Positions 31,292 through 61,064 of a DNA stretch of 64,000 bases are shown piece by piece. This stretch comes from Hemibagrus wyckioides (lineage: Eukaryota; Chordata; Actinopteri; Siluriformes; Bagridae). The notes beneath the pieces were generated by a model. That model was not told the DNA's origin, did no database searches, and saw nothing but the letters and a program-made list of their open reading frames with translations. The position numbers and the translations under genes are program-made. Every line of letters begins with the position of its first letter. Positions within the stretch are counted from its first letter, which is position 1. The DNA is taken from NCBI RefSeq assembly GCF_019097595.1, contig NC_080710.1:18277780-18341779 (forward strand), read 5' to 3'.

Positions 31292-32033
31292 GAAGATACA
31301 AAGAGTACATAATAAATATTATAATTCTTTTAAAGCCTATTTCTGTTTGATTCAGGGATTTAATTCCATGACTAAAGTGCATGTAAAAACCTTGTTATAC
31401 AAATACAAAGCAATATTAATGAGTATTAATATTAAGCAATGGTAATGATTCTGATGACTTAACTTTAATGTAATAGCCTGTTTAATGAGAAAGATGTATA
31501 AAAATCATTGTTTATCATTTCACTGAAAGCACTTGTCTGAACTATCAGTGCGTGTATTGCAATTTTAATACATGGATGTAAAATACGGAACATGTTTTGT
31601 TTTATGCTGCACATGAGAGAGAAAATGAGGAACACAAGATAACATTCACTGTGTTTTGGTATAAAAGCAAAAACATGTACTAGAAAATATTACACATGTA
31701 TCAGCAAATCTGCCATCTAGAGACTAAAGTCGAGCATTACAGCCATGTCATCTCATACTCTGAATGGGTTTGAGTTTCTATAGTAACTCCAAGGAGTCCT
31801 TTTTTACAAGCTTGGTGAGCAGAAAAGCATCTTAGAAAGCACAACACGTCAAACTCAGAGGTGGATGGACTACAACAGAAGATGATCAAGAAGTCCAACC
31901 CAGTCAGCCAAGAACAAGAGTTTTTTGTGTGTCCAGACTCAACCAAACATGGCAGTTGAAGACCGGAAAAAGACTGGGTTTTCCCCCCTAATCTCTAGGC
32001 TGTACATACATATATATACACCAATCAGACATA
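31292..32033. other. 3' flank of copy 4
   Basis: No gene seen. The segment about 31340-31900 matches the 3' flank of copy 5 (42560-43090), showing that copies 4 and 5 were also copied with their downstream flanks. Confidence 0.6.
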
Positions 32034-33251
32034 CACTATATTGCCAAAAGTATTCGCTCACCTGCCTTGACTCGCATATGAACTTAAGTGACATCCCATT
32101 CCTAATCCATAGGGTTCAATATGACGTCGGTCCACCCTTTGCAGCTATAACAGCTTCAACTCTTCTGGGAAGGCTGTCCACAAGGTTTAGGAGTGTGTTT
32201 ATGGGAATTTTTGACCATTCTTCCAGAAGCGCATTTGTGAGGTCACACGCTGATGTTGGACGAGAAGGCCTGGCTCTCAGTCTCCGCTCTAATTCGTCCC
32301 AAAGGTATTCTATCGGGTTGAGGTGCAGGCCAGTCAAGTTCATCCACACCAGACTCTGTCATCCATGGACCTTGCTTTGGTCACTGGTGCACAGTCATGA
32401 TGGAAGAGGAAGGGGTCATCCCCAAACTGTTCCCACAAAGTTGGGAATTGTCCAAAATGTCTTGGTATGCTGAAGCATTCAGAGTTCCTTTCACTGGAAC
32501 TAAGGGGCCAAGCCCAGCTCCTGAAAAACAACCCCACACCATAATCCCCCCTCCACCAAACTTTACACTTGGCACAATGCAGTCAGACAAGTACCGTTCT
32601 CCTGGCAACCGCCAAACCCAGACTCGTCCATCAGATTGCCAGATGGAGAAGCGCGATTCGTCACTCCAGAGAACGCGTCTCCACTGCTCTAGAGTCCAGT
32701 GGCGGCGTGCTTTACACCACTGCATCTGACGCTTTGCATTGCACTTGGTGATGTATGGCTTGGATGCAGCTGCTCGGCCATGGAAACCCATTCCATGAAG
32801 CTCTCTGCGCACTGTTCTTGAGCTAATCTGAAGGCCACATGAAGTTTGGAGGTCTGTAGCGATTGATTCTGCAGAAAGTTGGCGACCTCTTCGCACCATG
32901 CGCCTCAGCATCCGCTGACCCCGCTCTGTCAGTTTACGTGGCCTACCACTTTGTGGCTGAGTTTCTGTCGTTCCCAAACACTTCCACGTTCTTATAATAC
33001 AGCTGACAGTTGACTGTGGAATATTTAGGAGCGAGGAAATTTCACGACTGGATTTGTTGCACAGGTGGCATCCTATAACAGTTCCACGCTGGAATTGAGC
33101 TCCTGAGAGCGACCCATTCTTTCACAAATGTTTGTAAAAACAGTCTGCATGCCTAGGTGCTTGATTTTATACACCTGTGGCCATGAAAGTGATTGGAACA
33201 CCTGATTCTGATTATTTGGATGGGTGAGCGAATACTTTTGGCAATATAGTG
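32034..33251 (-). mobile_element. Tc1-like transposon, second family, defective
   Basis: Ends are cactatattgccaaaagtat in inverted orientation, next to TA at 32032-32033 and 33252-33253. Length is 1,218 bp. The transposase reads on the minus strand with a paired-type DNA-binding region and the first catalytic Asp (WSDESRFS), but small deletions near 32330-32400 shift the frame and break the stretch before the last catalytic residue. Compare the intact relative at 54815-56062. Confidence 0.88.
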
Positions 33252-33253
33252 TA

Positions 33254-33508
33254 ACATTACTAATGTTGTGTTGGTCCCCCTTTTCGGCCCTGATCCAGTC
33301 GTCTAGCCATCACAATTTGGCCCTTGTCAAACTCACTCAAATCCTTACTCTTGCCCATTTTTCTGCTGCTAACACATAAACTTTGAGGACAAAATGTTCA
33401 CTTGCTGCCTAATATATCCCACCCACTAACAGGTGCCATGATGAGGAGATAATCAGTGTTATTCACATCACCTATCAGTGCTCATAATGTTATGCCTGAT
33501 CGATGTAC
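33254..33508 (-). mobile_element. Short internally deleted Tc1/mariner-type fragment, third family
   Basis: On the minus strand it reads aggcataacattatgagcac, then toward ggccaaattgtgatggctag, the same start as the element at 38471. It abuts the preceding Tc1 element directly and has lost most of its inner part. Confidence 0.7.
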
Positions 33509-34249
33509 ATTTGTTTCAGTAAAGTTGTGTAACTGTAACTGCTGCCCAATTAAATCGATTGTTTTCATTGTTTATATTTCACAAGTAGGAATCATTCAAA
33601 CACATTTTCACAGATTAATGGACTCATGAGTCTGCTATGTCTCATAATTCAAGGAAGACAGAAACTGAAAGAGAATACTGTTGATGGTTGATGAGTAATT
33701 TGAAACTAGTAATTTGAAATGGGAGGACAATAAAAAATGTGGTCGCTTCAGTTCTTATGATCACTGGAGGCAGTAGTGATCAGTTTCTTCAAATATACTA
33801 AGTGGGTTAAAATGAAAGTGTCTTGTTCGTATTATAGACAGATGATCACAAGGTCTTCTGTTCATTGTAGTAACCCTAATCTTATACTTCCATATCAGTA
33901 GGGCAACGATTTAATTCAAATGACCTAGCTAACTTAGTTGGCTTGCTTCCAAAAGAAAGCAGCCTAGTTATCCACTGGACTCATTTTCTCCCACTTTCTC
34001 TTTTTGCTGCTGTCTTTGAAACTCTGGATGTGTGGCTGTGGGCTTCTAAAATTGTCATATTTCTCTCAGTGATAGTCTGTAAAGAAGACATACTCATTCA
34101 GAAAATATTAAAAGTTGTCGACTGGATTGTTTTTGCTTTTAGCTTTATTCAGAGGGAAAAGCTAAAAACTCTGGAAAGAAAGAGAGAAAAGCAGATCTGC
34201 TTCCAATCTAAGCTACGGAGGTCGGCTTGGGTAAACAACTGTTGCGCTG

Positions 34250-34286
<37 letters not shown>

Positions 34287-34363
34287 GCACACACGCACGG
34301 AGGGGAAGGACGCTCACACACTAACAACAACAGCAGGGTGTTGGTAGGGGAAAAGAGTTCAGT
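33509..34363. promoter_or_regulatory. Spacer and promoter region of copy 5
   Basis: No gene. About 33541-34080 is repeated inside intron 1 of the same gene (34879-35490). A (CT)n tract lies at 34251-34283, followed by the conserved leader and the longer pre-ATG ggaaaagagttcagt. Copy 6 also has gagttca before its ATG. The segment at 34076-34105 with agaagacatactcattca recurs upstream of copy 6. Confidence 0.5.
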
Positions 34364-42528
<8,165 letters not shown>

Positions 42529-43561
42529 GAAGATACAAAGAGTACATAATACATTTTTAAACAACATTTTTAAATTCCTAAAGCGCATGTAAAAACCTTG
42601 GTATACAAATACAATATTAATGAGTATAAATATTAAGCAATGGTAAAGATTCTGATGACTTAAATTTAATGTAATAGTCTATTTAATGAGAAAGATGTAT
42701 AAAAATCATTGTTTATCATTTCTAATTTCTTTTTGAAAGCACTTGTCTGCATTATCAGTGTGTGTATTGCAATTTTAATACATGGATGTAAAATACGGAA
42801 CATGTTTTGTTTTATGCTGCACATGAGAGACAAAGATAACATTCACAAGATAACATTCACTGTGTTTTGGTATAAAAGCAAAAACATGTACTAGAAAATA
42901 TTACACGTTTCGGCAAATCTGCCATCTAGAGACTAAAGTCGAGCATTACAGCCATGTCATCTCATACTCTGAATGGGTTTGAGTTTCTATATTTTTCCAA
43001 GGAGTCCTTTTTTTACAACTTGGTGAGCAGAAAACCATCTTAGAAAGCACAACACGTCAAACTGAGAGGTGGATGGACTACAACAGAAGATGGTCAAGAT
43101 GTCCAACCCTGTCAGCTAAGTTTTCGGATTTGTTGTTTTGTTTTGCACTTCTCGGCCACCGTATAGAACCCTCTCCCACTGCTGTTTATGAAACTCTAGG
43201 TGTGTGGCTGTGGGCTCCTATAACAGTCATCTGTCTCTCAGTGATAGTCTGTAAAGAAGACATACTCATTCACAAATATTAAAATTAGCTACTTGTTCCT
43301 GTTTTCCTAGACAAATGGTTCATCAAGGATTATTTGAGTTATTAGATGTTCTTTACTCCCGAAAGGTGTTCTACTAGGAACCATCTCTGATTCGGGAGGA
43401 CTCAGAGAGGAAAATTTGTTCCATAGAGGTCGATTTCAGCTGTCTCTCTTTCTCCTCTCCCCTCCCTTCCCCTCCCTCTGTGCGTGTGCGCGCGCGCGCT
43501 CCGAGTTGGCGCTCACATCCATTAACAAGAGCAGGGTGTTGGTAGGCGAAGAGAGTTCAAT
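42529..43561. promoter_or_regulatory. Spacer between copies 5 and 6 and promoter of copy 6
   Basis: No gene seen. The first half matches the 3' flank of copy 4. Nearer copy 6 come a motif shared with copy 1 (gttctactaggaacc), a pyrimidine-rich run (43441-43479), a short CG/GT alternating run (43480-43500) and the conserved leader ending gagttcaat before the ATG. I found no ppp1r8 remnant here. Confidence 0.5.
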
Positions 43562-52560
<8,999 letters not shown>

Positions 52561-53458
52561 GAAGATATACAAGTCTTAATTGATATTTGTGAATTTAACT
52601 TTATAACTGAATCTTTATATTCTTAATACTATGTTTATAGACAACCAAAATCTGTAAGTATTCTGGAAATCTGGCAATATTCAAGACCTACTAATCGCTC
52701 CTTTTTAGTAAACTAACTATGGAAAATGTATACAAAATGATTGTTCTACGAATTTTAACACTATTTTGGAAGCACTAGTCATGTATTTGGTGTGGTTTGG
52801 TTTACTGCTGCAGTACGTTTTTTTTTTTTTCCTTAATTTGTGCTTTATATTTTGTGTCTTCTGTATTAACTTGCATTCAGTTTTTCCTGGACACACCTTA
52901 CATCCACTTAATGTGTTACTCTGGACAAACATCACTCTTGTAAAATAAAAAGATACTGATTAAGATCTGTCCTTTTATGAAATGCATCTCAGAATGACTG
53001 TTTAGCTAAACATATGTTTTCACTTAATAGACAGCAGCGTAACATTATTATTTTTAATACATTGATGTTAACTGTGCGTCATGTTTTGGTTTCTGCTGCA
53101 CAGCAGGAAAATCAGGAACACAAGATAAAAATAATTTTAAGGTTTACTGACTGTTTTTGAAATACAAAAGCAAAAAATATACCAGAAAACATTACATATG
53201 TAAAACAAAGGATATCTCTGCAAGGTTCTTGTAAGAAAAAATTGGTTTGACATGTTCAGCAGGAGGGGGCATTATTGTAAAGCTCTTAAGAACCATAATG
53301 CATTGTTTCACATGGTCCTGCTGCCATCTAGTGACTAACGTTGAACATCGGAGTTTGAGGAATCACTTTCTAGGACATGCGTTGAATAACCATTTCATAT
53401 CTCAGACGTTCCAATTGTTTCTACTTTCTAGAGCCTTGCTTCAACGGAATGTCTTTTA
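52561..53458. other. 3' flank of copy 6
   Basis: No gene seen. The whole stretch is repeated almost unchanged at 60055-60958 because it lies in the tandemly duplicated block. Confidence 0.7.
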
Positions 53459-53685
53459 TGTTTAAAAACCTCTGCCTTGAGGTATCCCCATAAAAAAAAT
53501 CACAGGGCGTTAGATCGGGCGAGCGCGCCGCCCACGGGATGTCACCTCTAATCGAGATGAGCCGTCCGGGGAACATTGCCCTCAAACATGTTGGAACGTG
53601 TAGAGGGAAACGTCAGAAATCGGTTGCATCAGTGCATAGAGAACGGTGGCCACATCTTCAAGATATTTTGTTTAAAACAGCATAA

Positions 53686-54111
<426 letters not shown>

Positions 54112-54778
54112 TAAAATTATGATGTTAGTAAAACATTAGACAGCTAATTATTATAAGCAAAATGCTTATATTTATAGATTATCTGTTCCCAATGCCATCT
54201 TCAGCAATTTGAGACATTTTTGGCGAAACACCATCTTCTGGTTTTTCTGTGTTTTCATTTAAGTCTCTAATTGACTGTGTGGATTTTAGGGAGGACCTCA
54301 GTAAAATACCATACACCACAATGTGCATTAAGGAATCTCTGCGCATGTATCCTCCTGTTCCGGGAATGGGACGAAAGTTATCCCAGCCAATTACTTTTTT
54401 GATGGAAGAACAGTTCCTGCAGGTTTTTTCTATTCATGATATTATGGCCTTCTAGAGCTTCACAGCAATGACGGGCCCTCGCACTATGGGCCATCACTAC
54501 ACGGTGCCATCGCCGCCCAGGCGCACCAGACACAGTGAGCACAGTGGGTACATGCATTAAAAGGGGAAATACCAAAAGGACAAGAGTGACAATTTGGGTG
54601 TACTGAAAGTGATCACAGCAAAGTCCACTGATGGCAAAACAAAAACTGACTTTCCTTCTAAACTATATAAGGACAAAAGGGACAGTTTGGGTGTAATGAA
54701 ATAGATCATAGCAATGTCCGGTGATGTCCAAAGGGACAATGACTCTCCCTCTAAACTATATTACTATTTCAGTTTATT

Positions 54779-54814
<36 letters not shown>

Positions 54815-54817
<3 letters not shown>

Positions 54818-56062
54818 TATATTGCCAAAAGTATTCGCTCATCTGCCGTGACTCGCATATGAACTTACGTGACATCTCATTCCTAATCCATAGGGTTCAA
54901 TATGATGTCGGTCCACCCTTTGCAGCTATAACAGCTTCAACTCTTCTGGGAAGGCTGTCCACAAGGTTTAGGAGTGTGTTTATGGGAATTTTTGACCATT
55001 CTTCCAGAAGCGCATTTGTGAGGTCACACACTGATGTTGGACGAGAAGGCCTGGCTTTCAGTCTCCGCTCTAATTCATCCCAAAGGTGTTCTATCAGGTT
55101 GAGGTCAGGACTCTGTGCAGGCCAGTCAAGTTCATCCACACCAGACTCTGTCATCCATGTCTTTATGGACCTTGCTTTGTGCACTGGTGCACAGTCATGT
55201 TGGAAGAGGAAGGGGCCAGCTCCAAACTGTTCCCACAAAGTTGGGAGCATGGAATTGTCCAAAATGTCTTGGTATGCTGAAGCATTCAGAGTTCCTTTCA
55301 CTGGAACTAAGGGGCCAAGCCCAGCTCCTGAAAAACAACCCCACACCATAATCCCCCCTCCACCAAACTTTACACTTGGCACAATGCAGTCAGACAAGTA
55401 CTGTTCTCCTGGCAACCGCCAAACCCAGACTCGTCCATCAGATTGCCAGATGGAGAAGTGCGATTCGTCACTCCAGAGAACACGTCTCCACTGCTCTAGA
55501 GTCCAGTGGCGGTGTGCTTTACACCACTGCATCCGACGCTTTGCATTGCACCTGGTGATGTATGGCTTGGATGCAGCTGCTCGGCCATGGAAACCCATTC
55601 CATGAAGCTCTCTGCGCTCTGTTCTTGAGCTAATCTGAAGGCCACATGAAGTTTGGAGGTCTGTAGCGATTGACTCTGCAGAAAGTTGGCGACCTCTTCG
55701 CACTATGCGCCTCAGCATCCGCTGACCCCGCTCCATCAGTTTACGTGGCCTACCACTTCGTGGCTGAGTTGCTGTCGTTCCCAAACACTTCCACGTTCTT
55801 ATAATACAGCTGACAGTTGACTGTGGAATATTTAGGAGCGAGGAAATTTCACGACTGGATTTGTTGCACAGGTGGCATCCTATCACAGTTCCACGCTGGA
55901 ATTCACTGAGCTCCTGAGAGCGACCCATTCTTTCACAAATGTTTGTAAAAACAGTCTGCATGCCTAGGTGCTTGATTTTATACACCTGTGGCCATGGAAG
56001 TGATTGGAACACCTGATTCTGATTATTTGGATGGGTGAGCGAATACTTTTGGCAATATAGTG
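54815..56062 (-). mobile_element. Tc1-like transposon, second family, apparently intact
   Basis: Ends cactatattgccaaaagtat are inverted and flanked by TA (54813-54814 and 56063-56064), giving 1,248 bp. It lies in a TA-rich tract inside the Helitron-like element, so it arrived after that insertion. Its single gene is described separately. Confidence 0.92.
54897..55928 (-). CDS. Tc1-family transposase, 343 aa, uninterrupted
   Basis: Cut-and-paste transposase that recognises the terminal repeats and inserts at TA. Starting at the Met of [10 protein letters not shown] gives 343 codons, the usual Tc1 length; an upstream frame exists but runs out into the terminal repeat, so this start is preferred. 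Residues about 1-120 form two helix-turn-helix regions joined by a GRPRK hook. The DDE catalytic set is visible: Asp in WSDESHFS, Asp in [11 protein letters not shown] and Glu in NLIEHLWDE, with spacing fitting Tc1 (DD34E). No stop or frameshift was seen, unlike the relative at 32034-33251. Whether it is active cannot be told from sequence. Confidence 0.88.
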   Translation of the reverse strand: MGRSQELSEFQRGTVIGCHLCNKSSREISSLLNIPQSTVSCIIRTWKCLGTTATQPRSGRPRKLMERGQRMLRRIVRRGRQLSAESIATDLQTSCGLQISSRTERRELHGMGFHGRAAASKPYITRCNAKRRMQWCKAHRHWTLEQWRRVLWSDESHFSIWQSDGRVWVWRLPGEQYLSDCIVPSVKFGGGGIMVWGCFSGAGLGPLVPVKGTLNASAYQDILDNSMLPTLWEQFGAGPFLFQHDCAPVHKARSIKTWMTESGVDELDWPAQSPDLNLIEHLWDELERRLKARPSRPTSVCDLTNALLEEWSKIPINTLLNLVDSLPRRVEAVIAAKGGPTSY

Positions 56063-58492
56063 TATATAGAGAGAGAGAGAGAATCACCCAGAAAAATGTA
56101 TACACATGTATACATTTGTATGCAATGTATACACATTTCAGGATTTTATACAAAAATTTGCATAAATACTGTATTACTAAATTTATTGCTATACGTTATA
56201 GATTGATTTATATGATGATATTATGATAATATTATGATAATATTATTAATATTATACTAATATTATTTACATCACACTATTTTTCTTTTCCTGAAGTGTA
56301 TATACATTTTTTGGTTGACTCTGTATATATGAATTGTGAAAATGAAGCCATATTGTAAAGAAATTAAAATAAAGGGGAAAGAGCTCACAGCTGAACCGTT
56401 TGAGATATCAAAAAATCCCTTATCAACTTTAGATCCTCAATGTCTTCAGATCATATTGGACCATGTTTGGTCAAAATCCTGTTTGGTCAAAAAAAATAAC
56501 TGACTTCCTGTTAAGCAGATCCCATGACAGGTGGATGAACCACATTTAGCTCAATGAGATCTAAATGTATACTGGGTCTCATGCATATACGTGCAAGTGA
56601 ATATGAGCTGTGCAGCTATATTTCTGACAAAGTTCCAGGGGGCGCTGTGACAGCCCTGTGCCACAACCGGAGACCAGCCACACTGGACGTTCTCATACCC
56701 ATTTACACTCTCTATGGGAAATATTTTGGAACATTAGGCCTTTCCACTCGTAAGATATGAGAAGATTCATTTTCTTCTATTATGTTCTCATGTAAATCGT
56801 CGCCATAGTAACACGATTCAAGGTATCAAAAATTCCTTCACAGTTTCACATCAGCCATGTCTTGACATTATCCTGACTGATTTTGACCCAAATCAGGTGA
56901 AAGTAAGGGAGAACATATTAGAGATTTCAAAAAAGTGACACACTTCCTGCTGCTAGTTGGTGGCGCTATGACCGAGACTCACAGTTGTCATATCAGTGTG
57001 ATCAGCTTTCAATGCTTAACATAATCCTAAGGTTTCATGTAGATCACTTAATGTACACAGAAGTTATTAGCCACTTCCTGTTTCGTTTTATTCGCCATAA
57101 GTTTAAGGGCTTCTCACGGCTGAACCGTTTGAGATATCAAAAATCCCTCATCAATTTTGCATTATCAATGTCTTGAGATCATTTTAGCCTGGGTTTGGTG
57201 GCGGTTGTATCAATTCCCTAGGAGGAGTATTTCAAATTCCACTGGGTGCATTTTGCAAACAACTCATAATAACTCACTTCCTGTGGATTAGACTTAATGA
57301 CATGCAGTGTGAAAGTTGTTCAGTTCAATGAGATCTAAGTGTGTACCAAGTTGTACGTGGATACATGCAAGTGTGTATCAGCTATGCAGCATGATGTTCC
57401 AGGGGGCGCTGTAACAGGTCTGTGCCACGCCCAGGGCCGAGCCACGGTGACTTCCTAATGGCTGCAGATTGCTGATTTTCAAGAGTTTTTGAGCATGTTA
57501 AGTGGTCCAAAATGCCCCGAAAGGTTGAGAAAAAATTTTTTAAAAATAAATAAATAAATAAATAAATATAAAATTCTAACGAAAACAACAGGGCTTCCGC
57601 ACCTATGGTGCAAGGCCTCTGGCCTTGCTCCTTTGGTGCTCGGGCCCTAACTAGGGAAATGTAGCCTTGTAGACATACTAACAAAATAGAAGTTTGCAAG
57701 TGGCTTTAAAATAGCAACATATTACTGTAGGATTGTCATTTTTCTATACTCAAAACATAAGGAAGTAAGCATAGTGTTAATATTACACTTTCTTATTTAT
57801 GCAGTTACTATATATGACCAGCAGTTCATGTGGAAGCAGCACAGTACAAAATACCATGTAGATACAGGTCAAGAGCTTCAGTTAATCAAACATCATAATA
57901 AAATGTCTTTTTGTCTTTGGTTGTTGGTGCCAGATGGGCTGGTTTGAGTTTTTTTTTTAAACTGCTGCTTTCCTGGGGTTTTCACACACAACTTTCTCTA
58001 CAGTTGACACATTATTTGTGTTCAACATTCAGTTTTTGTGTCTGTGCCCATGATGGATTCTTAATGTGGTCTTCTGCTGTTTTAGCTCATCCAGGTCAAG
58101 GTTTGATGTGCTTTCTAAGACACTTTCTCAACACATATGTAAAGAGAGCACAAAAATGCAGGTTTTCAGGTTTTACTATAAAAGTGGACACTAAGTTCAT
58201 ATTTTCATAGGTACATATTATGGCTGCTTGATTGATAGTCCACTGCAAAACAAAATGTGATAAATATGATTTTATGATTATTACATAATCCTCTGTGGAG
58301 TCTTTAATTTAAACATTAAACATTTCACTTTAAGTGAAACATTAACTAAGTTCTTTGTTTTTGTTGTGACATGCTATATACACCATGACCAAAGCATAAA
58401 AGTTAACAGTTATTAAGATATAATCCTAAAGAATATTCTAGCTTAACCAAAAAATCTTTTCTTTTTTTCTATAGGCCAGCTTATTGGAATAA

Positions 58493-58924
<432 letters not shown>

Positions 58925-58999
58925 TAATTATTTATTAAAATAGAGGTTTGCTGGTTTCTGTGGTTTTCCAGATAGCATTGCATTTAGTTTGTGTTTTGG

Positions 59000-59522
59000 T
59001 CTCAACAAGGTGGTTATCATCATCATGGTATCTTAGATCTTACTTGGCTAACCTGCTCAGCACGTTTTGTTCTTGGCATGAAATCACAAAACCATGTCAG
59101 CTATCAGTCAGCACATTTATTTAAACCTAACCTTGAAGTTAACCATTTAGCTTTTGCTCCACAAACTTTTGCTTCACAGGTTGAGGAGAAGTCTTTGGAG
59201 CTCAGAGTGCAAATAATAAGAGCATTGTGAAGGGAAAGAACGTTTAGGGACAGACACAATGCCATGCCTTTTCCTGATTGCCATATGTATGAAAGATATC
59301 AATTATTGCCAGATGGTACAGTTGGTCTATACTGGCTTCTTGAGCCACACTTTAATAATTTGCCATGATGAAGCCTTTGTGAGTGTTACATATTTGCATG
59401 TGGTGGGTGATGCTGAGAACATCAGCAAGCATACATCCAGCCAAACAGTAGGAAAAGCGGTCATTGCATTGCAAGGATACATTGATGACATGCTGGCTAT
59501 TAAAGAGGCCTATTTAGAATGA
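59000..59522 (+). mobile_element. Second copy of the Harbinger-like fragment
   Basis: Same as 51480-52026, duplicated with the block. The 87-codon stretch (59259-59522) remains open and unchanged, which the recent age of the duplication can explain. Confidence 0.5.
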
Positions 59523-59856
59523 TCCCATGTTAAAGATCTTAAAGTTACTTTGCATTAAAGGGTTCCCTATGGTCATTTGTGCTATAGATTGAACCCTGTT
59601 TTCTTCAATCCACACATTTTTCCTCTTTTCTATGGCAGATACAATTTATTATAATATGCACACAAGGACAATAAAGAGGACATTGCAATTATTCACCACT
59701 TATAATGATGTTTTTGCTTTTCATTTTAATCTACTGCTAGGATTGTGTGGAGTTTGTGTTTACTTTCTGAATGTGATACTTTTCTAAATGAACCTCCAAT
59801 CTCTCACATTTTTTTAAAATTTTAATTTATTGCCACTCCATGTGGGCAGTCATTGA

Positions 59857-60051
<195 letters not shown>

Positions 60052-60054
60052 TGA

Positions 60055-61064
60055 GAAGATATACAAGTCTTAATTGATATTTGTGAATTTAACTTTATAA
60101 CTGAATCTTTATATTCTTAATACTATGTTTATAGACAACCAAAATCTGTAAGTATTCTGGAAATCTGGCAATATTCAAGACCTACTAATCGCTCCTTTTT
60201 AGTAAATTAACTATAGAAAATGTATACAAAATATTGTATACAATATTTTGGAAGCACTAGTCATGTATTTGGTGTGGTTTGGTTTACTGCTGCAGTACGT
60301 TTTTTTTCCCCTTAATTTGTGCTTTATATTTTGTGTCTTCTGTATTAACTTGCATTCAGTTTTTCCTGGACACACCTTACATCCACTTAATGTTACTCTG
60401 GACAAACATCACATTATCATTAAATATCATAAAATTATCATAAAATAAAAAGATACTGATTAAGATCTGTCCTTTTATGAAATGCATCTCAGAATGACTG
60501 TTTAGCTAAACATATGTTTTCACTTAATAGACAGCAGTGTAACATTATTATTTTTAATACATTGATGTTAACTGTGCGTCATGTTTTGGTTTCTGCTGCA
60601 CAGCAGGAAAATCAGGAACACAAGATAAAAATAATTTTAAGGTTTACTGACTGTTTTTGAAATACAAAAGCAAAAAATATACCAGAAAACATTACATATG
60701 TAAAACAAAGGATATCTCTGCAAGGTTCTTGTAAGAAAAAATTGTTTTGACATGTTCAGCAGGAGGGGGCATTATTGTAAAGCTCTTAAGAACCATAATG
60801 CATTGTTTCACATGGTCCTGCTGCCATCTAGTGACTAACGTTGAACATCGGAGTTTGAGGAATCACTTTCTAGGACATGCGTTGAATAACCATTTCATAT
60901 CTCAGACGTTCCAATTGTTTCTACTTTCTAGAGCCTTGCTTCAACGGAATGTCTTTTAAGCCACCGATATAAAGAGGGAAATATAAGTAAAAATCACAAT
61001 CTATGCATAAAATCATGAGTAGCTTCACTGTTAAGAGACGGTCATTGTCCAGGTTAACCAGCAG
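60055..61064. other. 3' flank of copy 7 up to ppp1r8
   Basis: No gene seen. After 60958 the sequence is single-copy and enters the 3' UTR side of ppp1r8 (convergent with the P450 array). Confidence 0.6.

Larger units (their letters stand above)
54460..57650. mobile_element. Helitron-like insertion in intron 9 of copy 7
   Basis: The insertion is bounded by comparison with the first unit (49771-49815). It starts TC (tcacagcaatgacgg) and ends in CTAA after a GC-rich stretch able to form hairpins (gcacctatggtgc, ggccttgctcctttggtgct), as Helitrons do (5' TC, 3' CTRR with hairpin). About 15 bp of target is missing, so the A/T insertion-site rule cannot be tested. The inside has several copies of a motif like gaaccgtttgagatatcaaa (56393, 57121 and a looser one at 56816) but no Rep/helicase frame, so it would be non-autonomous. 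Confidence 0.5.

Noticed and set aside
31925..32729. Open frames on the + strand over the Tc1 elements (31925-32473, 32397-32729, and 54721-55605)
   Set aside because: They are antisense to transposase genes and exist only because of transposase codon bias.
57382..57699. Minus-strand 105-codon frame in the Helitron-like element
   Set aside because: No helicase or Rep motif; overlaps hairpin and (ATAA)n sequence.
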